A stretch of 64,000 bases of DNA, taken from the NCBI RefSeq assembly GCF_023276375.1, contig NZ_JALLPK010000001.1, positions 682,001 to 746,000 on the forward strand, in the 5' to 3' direction. A program made the translations under genes and the position numbers. Below the pieces are notes generated by a model. The model did no database searches, had not been told where the DNA came from, and saw only the letters and a list, made by a program, of their open reading frames with translations. Shown here one piece after another: positions 17,495-26,405 of the stretch (position 1 is its first letter; each line of letters begins with the position of its first letter). Source of the DNA: Halocatena marina (GTDB lineage: Archaea; Halobacteriota; Halobacteria; Halobacteriales; Haloarculaceae).

Positions 17495-17836
17495 ATGTAC
17501 GCTGTGGTAGTCATAATGGTCGAAACAGAAGGAGTGTACCCACCGTCGCTCATTGCCGATGTCGTCGATGCCAAATTTTCGCACCTAATAGATGATACAA
17601 TCTGTTTCGGTGGAGAATGTGAGTATGCACAAGCACACAACTGGTGGCTCACTTCAATTTTCACGTCTCAATGTTCTCAGAGGGCTACTGCCCGATACAC
17701 GTGTGCTGCGTGTATGAGACGAGTGAAGATCGTTGTTGATCTTCCTTCGCTCACATACCTTGAATACTCTGATCCAGATGACGTCGTTGATGAACTCATC
17801 GATTATGATGGGTTCACGAGCAAATCGATGATCTAA
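17495..17836 (+). CDS. Orphan small protein, possible Cys-containing domain
   Basis: A 113-residue candidate reading from an ATG preceded by AGGGGT 8 bases upstream, with CATAAATAT about 30 bp before the ATG as a possible TATA element. An upstream in-frame ATG at 17396 would add 33 residues and a downstream one at 17516 would remove 7. The protein has four Cys in two groups (CFGGEC and, later, CAAC with a lone Cys before it) and an acidic C-terminus (DPDDVVDELIDYDGF), which is haloarchaeal in character. No family recognised. It lies in an AT-rich, gene-poor tract, so it could be an acquired gene or a decaying one. Confidence 0.35.
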   Translation: MYAVVVIMVETEGVYPPSLIADVVDAKFSHLIDDTICFGGECEYAQAHNWWLTSIFTSQCSQRATARYTCAACMRRVKIVVDLPSLTYLEYSDPDDVVDELIDYDGFTSKSMI

Positions 17837-18263
17837 ACACGAAATTAATTTCTAACAGAGCGCCGCTTTTCGTCTCCGATTGTCTATAAGCTCCCAGTCG
17901 TCATTTTCTTCGCGCATTCAACTAACTCACTTGTTTGCACTCACCGTTCTGGCTGCTCCTGTAGAACTCAGACTTGCGAACATATCGTTCGAGTAGTCGG
18001 TTATTCACAATCCAGTACTCCTTGTTTATCTCCAGTATTGTAAAATCGGTAGTGAGTAGGTTGACGTTGCTTGTTGTTCAACCATACATCCGTCAAGATA
18101 TCAGATTTTGGAGATAAGCAGTTCAGTATGAGTGCACGCAGCCGTAAATCGCGTTCGATCACAGTTCAAATTTGGTGGTTCAGCACAGCACGACTTATCG
18201 AGTCGGGGTGTCTCTCGGGAAAAACCACTGTAATGTTCATCGATCCATTTCGTCTATATCATA
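17837..18263. other. Intergenic stretch, possible gene remnants
   Basis: About 430 bp. Short ORFs exist on both strands but none has consistent acidic haloarchaeal composition. On the minus strand, 17841-17921 reads a short acidic/basic peptide (MREENDDWELID start) that could be a fragment. No insertion-sequence end or terminal repeat recognised. Confidence 0.35.
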
Positions 18264-18398
18264 TTAGTAATCTTTGAATCCAAATACCCTTTTTTCCCCA
18301 CATCCGTCACAAACGGCAATATATGTATTCGATGACTTCATTGTCTTATGAGGGATAGTGTTTTTTTCATTACATTCATCACATCTCCATTCGAACAT
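18264..18398 (-). CDS. 44-residue zinc-ribbon microprotein
   Basis: Begins MFEWRCDECNEKN and ends EKRVFGFKDY, with two CxxC knuckles (CDEC at 6-9 and CDGC at 30-33) separated by 20 residues. This is the layout of a small zinc ribbon. A clear TATA element lies about 40 bp upstream on the same strand and GGTGATG runs into the start. Small one-domain zinc fingers are common in haloarchaea and some affect motility, biofilm or stress. The function of this one is unknown. It is shorter than the usual ORF length cut-off, so automated annotation could miss it. Confidence 0.62.
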   Translation of the reverse strand: MFEWRCDECNEKNTIPHKTMKSSNTYIAVCDGCGEKRVFGFKDY

Positions 18399-19285
18399 CA
18401 CCAATTACAACCAATCTTAATCTTACTTGCTCACTATTTATAAACTTCATCTCATAATAACAATACGATCGCATTTTGTCTCCACTAATCGTTGTGCAAA
18501 GCCCTCTATGGAATGCATGGCGTGGGGGGCTACGTGCCGCTGGAGTCATTGATTTCTGTCTGCTGTCGAGGTCAAACACTCTGTGCGAAGTGAAGATAGA
18601 AAATATTCATGGTGTGGATTTCCTGATATGTCGTATATTGGACGTTGGTGCGAAGACGGTGGTATATACCTCAAAATGAGATGTGAATTGTACGTAAACG
18701 AATAACGGGATACTGTTCACGTTCAGGACTGCCGTACTTGTGGTGCAGCCGTATGTTAGAAAACTGCAGTCCTCTTTATTGATAGCGTGGCTGGAGCACA
18801 GTCACCATCTCTCATATCCTTTTATTTCAACTGCACTTATTCTCTCCTTAGTAAATACATACTTTAGCACTCATCTCACCCTCTTCGAAGTACGAGAAAA
18901 TGCCTACACGGGATACTGATCTCAAATTTTATGTTATTGTCATATGAACATTGATCGAAAATAGGTTTTAGGGAAGTCGACATTCAACACGAAAAATGAG
19001 TGTGTGGATGATTACTGAGTCGGAAATCAGATATATTACAATTTATTTTTAATTGTATGTATTTACTTTGGAAGAATGTGTTTTGCCCATCTTGTAAGCT
19101 AGTCTTTTGATTTGATCCATGTCGAAATTACTATATAACAGACAAGAATGCTGTATTCACTGACTGCACGTTACCGTCACTACGTCTCAATATGAAAAAA
19201 CACTCCGATAGATGTGTTGATGTTGCTATATTGTCGCAGTAAGCCGTCAACGTGCGCTGTGTATACAACAACGGCTAATCACGAA
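18399..19285. other. AT-rich gene-poor region
   Basis: About 890 bp between the microprotein and the AhpD-like gene. Most of it is very AT-rich (notably 18810-19140). A less AT-rich island at about 18490-18580 could be a fragment of foreign or decayed coding sequence, but I recognise no family. Apart from the TATA element above, nothing functional can be assigned. Confidence 0.45.
18431..18444 (-). promoter_or_regulatory. TATA box for the zinc-ribbon microprotein gene
   Basis: On the minus strand the sequence reads TTTATAAATAGTGAG, centred about 40 bp upstream of the microprotein ATG. A start site near 18410 would give a leader of about 10-15 bases. Confidence 0.5.
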
Positions 19286-19849
19286 CTAGCGTCCCATGGA
19301 GTAGAATTCCTCGTTAGGTCGCATGTCCGCCACTGTCGCCATCCTATTCGAGAGATTATAGAAGGCGACGACGCTCGTGATATCCCAGATCGCTTCTTCA
19401 GAGAAGCCATGATTGCGGAGTTTGGCAAGATCTGTTCGACCGATCGATTCCGGTGATTCAGTGAGGTCCGCCGCGAAATCGAGCATCGCGCGGTGATTAG
19501 GACTCAGATTCGCCGAGCGGTGATTAGTTGCGAGCTGGTCAGCGAGTTTGGGTGCTTCTGCATAAATTCGTAGCAACGCCCCGTGAGCGACGACACAATA
19601 GAGACAGTCATTCACACCACTCACCGTCACGACGATCATCTCGATCTCTTCGCGTGCAAGTTCGGTATCCTCAACGAGCGCATCGTGATACGCGACAAAC
19701 GCTCGGAAGTGGCTCGGTTTGTAGCCGAACGCACTGAACACATTCGGCGTAAAGCCCGTGCGTTCGGTTTCCTCGTCGATTCGTTCGCGGAGATCGTCGG
19801 GAAGCTCATCGTGGTCGGGAGTCGGGAAGTTCTGCATCGGCTTCGTCAT
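19286..19849 (-). CDS. AhpD-like/carboxymuconolactone-decarboxylase-family peroxidase-related protein
   Basis: A 187-residue all-alpha protein of the CMD/AhpD family. It has the redox motif CLYCVVAHG, with the CxxC Cys pair and nearby His used in alkylhydroperoxide reduction. Length and the pattern PNVFSAFGYKPSHFRAF and AMLDFAADLT match the 'peroxidase-related enzyme' subgroup of about 180-190 residues. The ATG at 19849 is used; a second in-frame ATG four codons on is possible. The gene is single, facing the AT-rich gap. Probable role: peroxide or organic-radical detoxification. Confidence 0.85.
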   Translation of the reverse strand: MTKPMQNFPTPDHDELPDDLRERIDEETERTGFTPNVFSAFGYKPSHFRAFVAYHDALVEDTELAREEIEMIVVTVSGVNDCLYCVVAHGALLRIYAEAPKLADQLATNHRSANLSPNHRAMLDFAADLTESPESIGRTDLAKLRNHGFSEEAIWDITSVVAFYNLSNRMATVADMRPNEEFYSMGR

Positions 19850-20034
19850 ACTCCAACGTGATCTGGAAGGGTTTTATACTGCGGGTTACCCGTTGTCTAT
19901 CCCCTCTGCTTGATTGCGTCTCCTGTCTCTCTCAAATGTGGGTGAGTATATCATGCGATCATTCTCATCCCTGATTAAAAACCAGTTATTTCCGGCATAG
20001 AATACACAAGACTTTGAGAGGTAATTATGAGTCT

Positions 20035-22710
20035 ATGAAGATCGGACGACGGACGTTTCTACGATCGACCGGCGTACTGTTGGGTTCTGGAGCGTTAACG
20101 CTGGAGACAGTAAACGCAACTGGCAGCGATGAGATAACTATTCTAACCGACGAACACAGTGTCAGCCACGTGTATGCCGACGATCTGTATGGGATGGCGT
20201 TCGCAAACGGATACGTACAGGCTCGTGATCGACTCTTCGAGATGGACGTACTCAGACACATCGGTTATGGGAACAGTGCAGAGGTGCTCGGTCCATCCCA
20301 GTTGCAATCGGACATCGAAGTTCGCCGTGATCTCTACAGCAAGCGTGAGATCAAACGGCAGTACGAAACCGCCTCTGATCGGACACAGCGGGTTCTCGAA
20401 GCGTTCGCTGATGGCGTGAATCGGAAGATGGTTGAGCTAGCCGCCAGCGGACAATTGCCGGGGACGTTCACCGCTCTTGCGCACGCTCCAGCACCGTGGA
20501 CGCCAGCAGACTCCATTGCCGTGCTGAGCTATCTCATCGGATACTTCGGTGTCAGCGGCGGGAATGAACTCGCTAATGCGCAAGAACTAGCTCAGCTCAC
20601 TCAATCGCTCGACGACGAGCGATCGGCCTACGAGGCGTTTGGCGACCGAAACTGGCTTCGAATTCGTGAAGATCATTCCACGTCAATCTCGGCAGAGGAT
20701 CTCACTGTCGACGGTGGTGAGGAGGTGCTTCCCTACGAGGACGTTCCAGATGAACAGTTGCGGTTTGTGGATGCTGCTCTCGATGCAGAACCGTGGGGCA
20801 TTGAGAATGATTTCTCGCTCTCCGATTTCCTGAGTGGTCTGAGGCGAGGCGAGGAGGCGGGAAGTGGAGTCATGGAGGGGTTCAAGTGGGGGAGCAACGC
20901 ACTCATCGTGAGTGGTGAGCACACCGAGACAGGATCCCCGATGCTCGGTGGCGGTCCCCAGATGGGCTATTTCAAGCCGCCAGTCATCCATCAAGTGGGA
21001 CTCCACGGCGCTGGGTACGATGTGACCGGCATCGGTGTCGTCGGGACCCCAGGGATCGTCATCGGCCGCACGCCGGAGTTCGCGTGGACGGTCACAAGTG
21101 GGCGTGATGATCAGGTCGATACCATTGCAGTCGAACTCCATCCAGAGGATAAGCATCGGTACAAGTGGGACGGTGAGTGGCACAGCATGCAGACCGAGAC
21201 AGTCGTTCACAATGCGTCGGTTGTCGGATCGATCGTCTCCGGGGACCCAGATGTTCGAGTTGTAAAACAGGAGATAGCCCGTATCGAAGAAAATGGGGAC
21301 GTCATGCCTGTAATCGCGTGGAATTCCGACGAGCGCGTTGCGTGGTGTCAGCGAACGACAACACGCTATCAGGAACTCGAAGGAGCGTTCATGTGGGCGG
21401 ATCTCGGTACACGGGACGATCTCGACGGATTCAAAGATCAGATCAGCGAATTTCCGTTCACGTTTAACTTCCACTATATTGACAGCGAGGATATTGCATA
21501 CATTCATACTGGAAGCGTTCCGGACCGGAACCCGTCTCTCGATCACCGACTTCCAGCTCCTGGATCGGACCATCAATGGCGCGGTAAGCGCGTCGGTCTC
21601 GGGTTACAAACTTCGTATACGAACCCCTCCAGTGGATACGTTGTGAACTGGAACAATGGCCCGTGTGCGGGCTGGCGAGCGGGCGATGCTCCACAGCAGT
21701 GGGGATCTACTCACCGCGTCGAACTCCTCGATCGGTTCACTCGGTCGGCACTAGCTGATGGGCCGCTTTCACTCCAAGACGTCAAACAAATCATCGAGCG
21801 AGCCGCAACGCACGACGCAAGCGCACCTTACACCGTCCCAGCCCTCATCGATGCCGGGCACACGAGCAGCGACGCACAGCTTCGAGCGATGGCGGACGAA
21901 CTCCAAACGTGGAAACAGCGTGGATACGCGTGGCGCGATGCGAATGAGGACGGTCGCTACGACTCCGGAGGGATGGCTATCTGGGAAGAAACACGCCGCG
22001 AGCTACAACGTCTTGTTTTTGAGGACGAACTCGACGAGCAAACACCCGATCTCGCGTTCGACCCCCCGGAAACCCGACACGCCGCAGATCACGGACGAGC
22101 ACACCAGGAGACGACGCTCGTGGATGCGATCGCCGGTCGGACGACCCACGACTGGTTCGGGGGTGTAACTGATCGTAGCGAGCGCACACAGAACCACGAT
22201 GAATCGGTCCGTACCGTCCTCAGACAGGCGCTCGAACAGGCTGCTCAAACGCTCGAAAAGCGATATGAGAGCGCCAACCCAGAGGACTGGCTGCTCTCAG
22301 TCCGTGAGTCTACATTCCGATCGCTCGGAGCGAGCAAACAGACATCGATCAAGATGGTCAATCGAGCGACGTACAACCAAGCTGTTGCAGTCGGTGAGGG
22401 ACTCGAGGGTTCTCAGCATATCCTCGCACCGAGCAACGATGGCAACATGACACTCCCCGAGGTGCTGGCAACGCAACTCGGAGGAGACGAACCGGATCGA
22501 TTGACCGATCAGCTGGACGAGTATGCGGCCTTCGAGTACGCTCCCAACCCGTACACCCGAGAGCAAGTTGAAACAATCGCTACGGATCACCAGACCCTCC
22601 GGGCGTACCACACGTCAATCGACGACCCGATCGAACCCACCGGTCAGATTTCCGAACGAACGCGAACGCAGATTGCTACGCAAATCAAAACAAACGAAGA
22701 CAACAACTGA
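20035..22710 (+). CDS. Tat-exported penicillin-acylase-family amidase (Ntn hydrolase)
   Basis: A 891-residue secreted precursor with Tat signal MKIGRRTFLRSTGVLLGSG. Family members self-cleave so that a Ser becomes the N-terminus of the beta chain. Here KWGSNALIVSG supplies it (Ser about 287), followed by GGGPQMGYFKPP and FAWTVTSGRDD, as in acylases. The alpha part includes HVYADDLYGMAFANGYVQARDRLFEMD, the family hallmark. An upstream ATG at 20014 would place seven extra residues before the Tat motif, so the ATG at 20035 is preferred. Penicillin acylases hydrolyse amides, and some relatives degrade N-acyl-homoserine lactones. The natural substrate here is not known. Confidence 0.88.
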   Translation: MKIGRRTFLRSTGVLLGSGALTLETVNATGSDEITILTDEHSVSHVYADDLYGMAFANGYVQARDRLFEMDVLRHIGYGNSAEVLGPSQLQSDIEVRRDLYSKREIKRQYETASDRTQRVLEAFADGVNRKMVELAASGQLPGTFTALAHAPAPWTPADSIAVLSYLIGYFGVSGGNELANAQELAQLTQSLDDERSAYEAFGDRNWLRIREDHSTSISAEDLTVDGGEEVLPYEDVPDEQLRFVDAALDAEPWGIENDFSLSDFLSGLRRGEEAGSGVMEGFKWGSNALIVSGEHTETGSPMLGGGPQMGYFKPPVIHQVGLHGAGYDVTGIGVVGTPGIVIGRTPEFAWTVTSGRDDQVDTIAVELHPEDKHRYKWDGEWHSMQTETVVHNASVVGSIVSGDPDVRVVKQEIARIEENGDVMPVIAWNSDERVAWCQRTTTRYQELEGAFMWADLGTRDDLDGFKDQISEFPFTFNFHYIDSEDIAYIHTGSVPDRNPSLDHRLPAPGSDHQWRGKRVGLGLQTSYTNPSSGYVVNWNNGPCAGWRAGDAPQQWGSTHRVELLDRFTRSALADGPLSLQDVKQIIERAATHDASAPYTVPALIDAGHTSSDAQLRAMADELQTWKQRGYAWRDANEDGRYDSGGMAIWEETRRELQRLVFEDELDEQTPDLAFDPPETRHAADHGRAHQETTLVDAIAGRTTHDWFGGVTDRSERTQNHDESVRTVLRQALEQAAQTLEKRYESANPEDWLLSVRESTFRSLGASKQTSIKMVNRATYNQAVAVGEGLEGSQHILAPSNDGNMTLPEVLATQLGGDEPDRLTDQLDEYAAFEYAPNPYTREQVETIATDHQTLRAYHTSIDDPIEPTGQISERTRTQIATQIKTNEDNN

Positions 22711-22739
22711 ATTCCTTGCTGTTACACCGGTGTTGTTGG

Positions 22740-23015
22740 TTATAAATCATCATCATTTGTCGGGCCGATTTTTTGTTCGTCGACTGTTTCGAACTCATGG
22801 TCAATGACGTGGCGGGGATTTTCGTCGTCATCGCATTCGTATTTGTAGCGGACGCCTTCTTTCTCATCCTGAGTCGCTTGGTGTGAGCCATCACAGAACG
22901 GGTAGTCGGCTGAAAGGCCACAGAGACAGATCGCAATGTCGCCTTTCTCCTCGTCAAGGTCGTCGGGTGTGATGATCCGTGGCTCGGTCGCAGCGTGTGT
23001 GATTTCGCGGACCAT
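22740..23015 (-). CDS. CDGSH iron-sulfur domain protein
   Basis: A small protein (91 residues from the ATG at 23015) with the 2Fe-2S motif CLCGLSADYPFCDGSH, the CDGSH signature of three Cys and one His. The acidic C-terminus after the motif is typical of halophiles. A longer frame starting at 23060 adds 15 unconserved residues and is less likely. Haloarchaeal CDGSH proteins are thought to be redox or iron-sulfur transfer proteins. It is convergent with the upstream acylase gene. Confidence 0.87.
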   Translation of the reverse strand: MVREITHAATEPRIITPDDLDEEKGDIAICLCGLSADYPFCDGSHQATQDEKEGVRYKYECDDDENPRHVIDHEFETVDEQKIGPTNDDDL

Positions 23016-23212
23016 ACCCTCTCTTGTCGTTGGCTTTCCGTGAACGTGTGGTATCTGCACGGATGCACCCGACGAAACACTTTCAATCTCAACTCAACGG
23101 TGGTGGCCCTGTTGTCCTCCCGTGGCACCGACAACGATCGGATCGTGGGAAGATCACTTTCAGCGTCCATGGCGCAGTCTTATCATCGTACCGTTCGTGG
23201 ATAGGATAGCGA

Positions 23213-23770
23213 ATGAATCAGCTCAGGACCGACCCAGTACTCCAGGAATTGATCGAAGAACATGGGACTCTCGAACTTGAACCGGCTGTTGACCCGTTCG
23301 AACGGCTCGTTGTTTCGATCGTCAACCAACAGATCTCAACAGCGTCAGCGAGTGCGATTCGAGAGCGATTCTTCAATCGTTTCGACATCGCTCCGGAGCC
23401 TCTGTTGAACGCCAATGAGGATGATCTCAGAGACGTTGGGCTGTCCCAGCAGAAGATCGAGTACATCCAGAACACTGCCAAAACGTTCCAAAAAGAGAAC
23501 CTCACAAAAGCGACGTTTTCAGATATGTCTGACCAGGCGGTGATTGACGAACTAACAACAATTCGTGGGATTGGTGTCTGGACGGCAAAAATGTTCCTTA
23601 TGTTCTCGCTCGGAAGAAAAGATGTGTTTCCGACCGAGGATTTAGCTGTCAGAAAAGGAATGCAAGAACTGTATGGTGATCTCACTGAATCTGAAATGGT
23701 CGAAATAGCCGAGCAATGGCGTCCCAATCGGAGTATTGCAGCCCTCTATATCTGGCGAGCGTACGAGTAA
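23213..23770 (+). CDS. DNA-3-methyladenine glycosylase (AlkA-type HhH-GPD)
   Basis: Base-excision repair glycosylase of 185 residues, lacking the N-terminal AlkA domain. It shows the helix-hairpin-helix LTTIRGIGVWTAKMFLMF and the catalytic Asp in TEDLAVRKG. IVNQQISTASASAIRERF is the conserved N-terminal HhH-GPD block. The family removes alkylated purines from DNA. Divergent from the CDGSH gene, with about 200 bp between start codons. Confidence 0.9.
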   Translation: MNQLRTDPVLQELIEEHGTLELEPAVDPFERLVVSIVNQQISTASASAIRERFFNRFDIAPEPLLNANEDDLRDVGLSQQKIEYIQNTAKTFQKENLTKATFSDMSDQAVIDELTTIRGIGVWTAKMFLMFSLGRKDVFPTEDLAVRKGMQELYGDLTESEMVEIAEQWRPNRSIAALYIWRAYE

Positions 23771-23934
23771 CTCGCCACTGAGAACAAAATCGGGCGATTC
23801 GATAATTCTGACTTCGGTTGGGCGAAATTCACACAACAATGATTGTATTTAATGATTTTAGTATACGTTTGCTATGTTATCTCAGATCCAGTCGCAATAT
23901 TTATCATGGATGGAGACAATGGCTATGGTAGTGA

Positions 23935-24234
23935 GTGACAATCAGCCCAGTGTCTTGTCACGAGGTGACCGATGTGAGTGTAAACTCAAAACGATCAGAA
24001 AACGATAAATACGAATCGCTCGATTGGATGCTTTCGGCCGACGATCGAATTCTCGACCATTTCGACGAAAATGGTCCCGGGCTGTGCCCACAGGCAGCCG
24101 GAGTGCTTGGTCTCCATGTGTCGTTCGCTCGGAGGCGGTGCGAGATACTTTGTGAGCACGGATTCTTATACGAAAATGATACAGAATTTCGTCTCACAGA
24201 TCGTGGCCAGCAGTATCTTGAAATCTACGAATAG
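23935..24234 (+). CDS. Winged-helix protein, PhiH1-repressor-like
   Basis: A 99-residue maximum reading from a GTG. The conserved part begins about residue 29 (LDWMLSADDRILDHF) and continues LCPQAAGVLGLHVSFARRRCEILCEHGFL and RLTDRGQQYLEIYE, giving three helices and a wing as in haloarchaeal PhiH1-like repressors. The exact start is uncertain, because several GTG codons lie between 23935 and 23971. A regulator role is expected; targets unknown. Its stop is 1 bp from the end of the convergent aldo-keto reductase. Confidence 0.72.
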   Translation: MTISPVSCHEVTDVSVNSKRSENDKYESLDWMLSADDRILDHFDENGPGLCPQAAGVLGLHVSFARRRCEILCEHGFLYENDTEFRLTDRGQQYLEIYE

Positions 24235-24235
24235 C

Positions 24236-25210
24236 TTAGGAATGACCAGAGACCGGCAGCGGTTCGTATGGCTCTTCTAGAAATTCCATATCGCTGCCGG
24301 ATAGCGTGATGTCAAGTGCTTCGACGGCTTCTTCGAGGTGTTCGATACTCGTTGTTCCAACAATTGGCGCGGTGACCCAATCTTTCTCGAGGAGCCACGA
24401 GAGACCGATCTGTGCCATCGTTGCCCCTTCGTCTTCAGCAATTTGCTGAACACGCTCGTTGATTTCTCGACCGCCCCCATCGAAGTAGGGATGGTCTCTT
24501 GCGTGACTATCTGCCTGCCCTCGTGCTGTCGTCTCGCTTTCCTCGTGGGGCCGGGTGAGATATCCTCGAGCGAGTGGACTCCACGGAATGACAGCGAGAC
24601 CCTGATTTTCGCAGTACGGTAGCATCTCCCGTTCCTCCTCGCGGTAGAGCAGATTGTAGTGGTTCTGCATTGTCATGAACTGCTCCAATCCGTGACGATC
24701 GCTCGTGTGTCTTGATTTTGCGAGTTGGTGGGTCCACATCGAACTCGCGCCGATGTAGCGCACCTTCTCGCGGCGAACAGCGTCATCGAGCGCACGCATC
24801 GTCGTCTCAATCGGTGTCTCGTCGTCCCAGCGATGGATCTGATAAAGATCGATGGTGTCCACGCCGAGTCGTTCGCGGCTCGCGTCCAGCTGTTGCTCGA
24901 TGGCTTTGCGCGAAAGCCCGCCCGAATTCGGGTCCGAATCGTCCATCTGAAAGTATCCTTTCGTTGCGATCACTTGCTCGTCTTTACGACCAGCAAGTGC
25001 ATCACCGAGGATACGCTCTGATTCACCGCGTGAGTACATATTCGCCGTATCGAAGAAGTTGATCCCGAGGTCGAGAGCCCGCTCGATTAACTCGGTCCCT
25101 GCCTCTTCATCGAGCACCCACTCGCGCCAATCGCTCGTCCCGAAGCTCATGCAACCGAGACAGATCCGGCTCACAGTCATCCCGGTATCACCGAGCGTTG
25201 TATACTCCAT
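24236..25210 (-). CDS. Aldo/keto reductase
   Basis: A 324-residue (alpha/beta)8 NAD(P)H-dependent oxidoreductase. The family tetrad is visible: FFDTANMYS supplies Asp and Tyr, IATKGYF the Lys, and YQIHRWD the His. The N-terminus MEYTTLGDTGMTVSRICLG is standard for the AKR11/12-like subgroup. A second aldo/keto reductase of similar type lies at 53.5-54.5 kb and shares the IHRWD(D/E)ETPIE block. The substrate is not predictable. Confidence 0.9.
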   Translation of the reverse strand: MEYTTLGDTGMTVSRICLGCMSFGTSDWREWVLDEEAGTELIERALDLGINFFDTANMYSRGESERILGDALAGRKDEQVIATKGYFQMDDSDPNSGGLSRKAIEQQLDASRERLGVDTIDLYQIHRWDDETPIETTMRALDDAVRREKVRYIGASSMWTHQLAKSRHTSDRHGLEQFMTMQNHYNLLYREEEREMLPYCENQGLAVIPWSPLARGYLTRPHEESETTARGQADSHARDHPYFDGGGREINERVQQIAEDEGATMAQIGLSWLLEKDWVTAPIVGTTSIEHLEEAVEALDITLSGSDMEFLEEPYEPLPVSGHS

Positions 25211-25450
25211 ACTGTTGCTGTCGATTTGAACTACTAAATAACTGTTTGAGAATTATCAATAGCTGATAATTTGAGATAAAACTTTAGACTGTTCGAGACG
25301 AAATCATATTGTATGAACTGCGAGCGATCGGACACCGAAAACACTGTCACTGGTTTCCTGAAGTCGGGAGTGCTCCCGTTCACGAGAGCAGCTCACGGGT
25401 GATCTTGTGCAATCGAACAGACGGGAAAACAGAGAGGGAGCCATCTACCG

Positions 25451-25981
25451 ATGACGCTTGGCGTCCAACGGACCCCCGACGGATATCGTGTCGAAGTTTC
25501 CCGATATATCGATGCGCCACGAGAGGTGCTCTGGGATCTGCTCACGGACACGACTCGCTGGCCTGACTGGGGACCCTCCGTCGAGGAAGTGGTGTATCCC
25601 GATCGGTATATTCGACGTGGGGAGCGTGGGCGAGTGCGGGTAAGTGATGGTCTCGGTGGTGTCTGGGTCCCGTTCCAGATTACATCGTGCGCTGACTATC
25701 GCTGGACGTGGTCAGTCAGTCCGCCGACTCTCGGTCTCGGTGCGTTCGATCTCGCACCCCGCGTCCCGGCAACAGGTCACCGTGTTGAGCGTACGCCCCC
25801 GTACGTAGAACGTGAGTGTGATCCATCTCGCACTCGCCACCAGTCAACACAATCAGCGACAGACAGCTCTCGTGTCGTGTTCGAAATTCCACCCTTGGCT
25901 GCTGGCTACGCTATTATCTGTGAACGTGCACTCATCAAACTCGACCGGATTGCGGCGCGTGAAACAGTCGGTGAGAAATGA
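25451..25981 (+). CDS. SRPBCC-family (START-like) protein with an internal insertion
   Basis: A 176-residue lipid/ligand-binding fold (polyketide cyclase/dehydrase-like). The N-terminus VSRYIDAPREVLWDLLTDTTRWPDWGPSV is a clear SRPBCC start, and VVFEIPPLAAGYAIICERALIKLDRIA is the usual C-terminal strand-helix. Between them, after ATGHRVE, lie about 25 low-complexity polar residues (Thr, Ser, Arg and Gln-rich) with no SRPBCC counterpart. That is a likely loop insertion that keeps frame. Function unknown. Confidence 0.72.
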   Translation: MTLGVQRTPDGYRVEVSRYIDAPREVLWDLLTDTTRWPDWGPSVEEVVYPDRYIRRGERGRVRVSDGLGGVWVPFQITSCADYRWTWSVSPPTLGLGAFDLAPRVPATGHRVERTPPYVERECDPSRTRHQSTQSATDSSRVVFEIPPLAAGYAIICERALIKLDRIAARETVGEK

Positions 25982-26049
25982 TTCGTGCGTCGAAACAGAA
26001 ACAGCCCCCTCCAGCGTTGCAGGAACGATACCCGAACCGGTTATCCCGG

Positions 26050-26286
26050 TTATTGAGTGACAGAAATCGCGTCTCGTACTCGATGTAAGTCGTCTTCGAT
26101 TCCACTCCCTTCACAATCATCATTCGGACACTCGTAGTGCCACCCGTCTTTTGTGGCCCGTCGCTCCGCAAAGCGCTCACCACAGCACTCGCAGAACAAC
26201 TGCGAATCGGTGCACGTATCGCGGTGAAGTTCAAGTTCGAGCTTCGTCGTGAACGTCCGCTTGCAGTTCCTGCAACTGTGAACCAT
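26050..26286 (-). CDS. Small C2H2/zinc-ribbon protein
   Basis: A 78-residue protein with an N-terminal C2H2 finger (CRNCKRTF, LHRDTC) and a second cluster of CECCGERF and CPNDDCEG. It therefore has two potential zinc sites. Single small gene with no obvious operon partner; the neighbouring tyrS gene is on the same strand but 120 bp downstream. Nucleic-acid or protein binding is likely; function not known. Confidence 0.75.
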   Translation of the reverse strand: MVHSCRNCKRTFTTKLELELHRDTCTDSQLFCECCGERFAERRATKDGWHYECPNDDCEGSGIEDDLHRVRDAISVTQ

Positions 26287-26405
26287 ATCTGCATTTCAGT
26301 GTCCATCGACCATAATGTTACCGACACGATCGTGCAGTGTGTCAAGATTGACCAAACATACTTGTACACGATCATGTATATAATTCATTATGTAGGCTCA
26401 CACGC

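Noticed and set aside
18071..18277. 68-codon ORF in the AT-rich tract
   Set aside because: Basic, low in acidic residues, with no motif and no ribosome site. Overlaps the 3' end of the zinc-ribbon gene on the other strand.
18476..18679. 67-codon ORF resembling a transposase remnant
   Set aside because: The brief run of less AT-rich sequence made me suspect an IS fragment, but no DDE/HUH motif or terminal repeat could be seen.
23935..24234. The reading frame 23935-24234 as the exact gene start
   Set aside because: The wHTH protein itself is accepted, but the choice of the GTG at 23935 is not secure, because several GTG codons follow in frame and no ribosome site distinguishes them.
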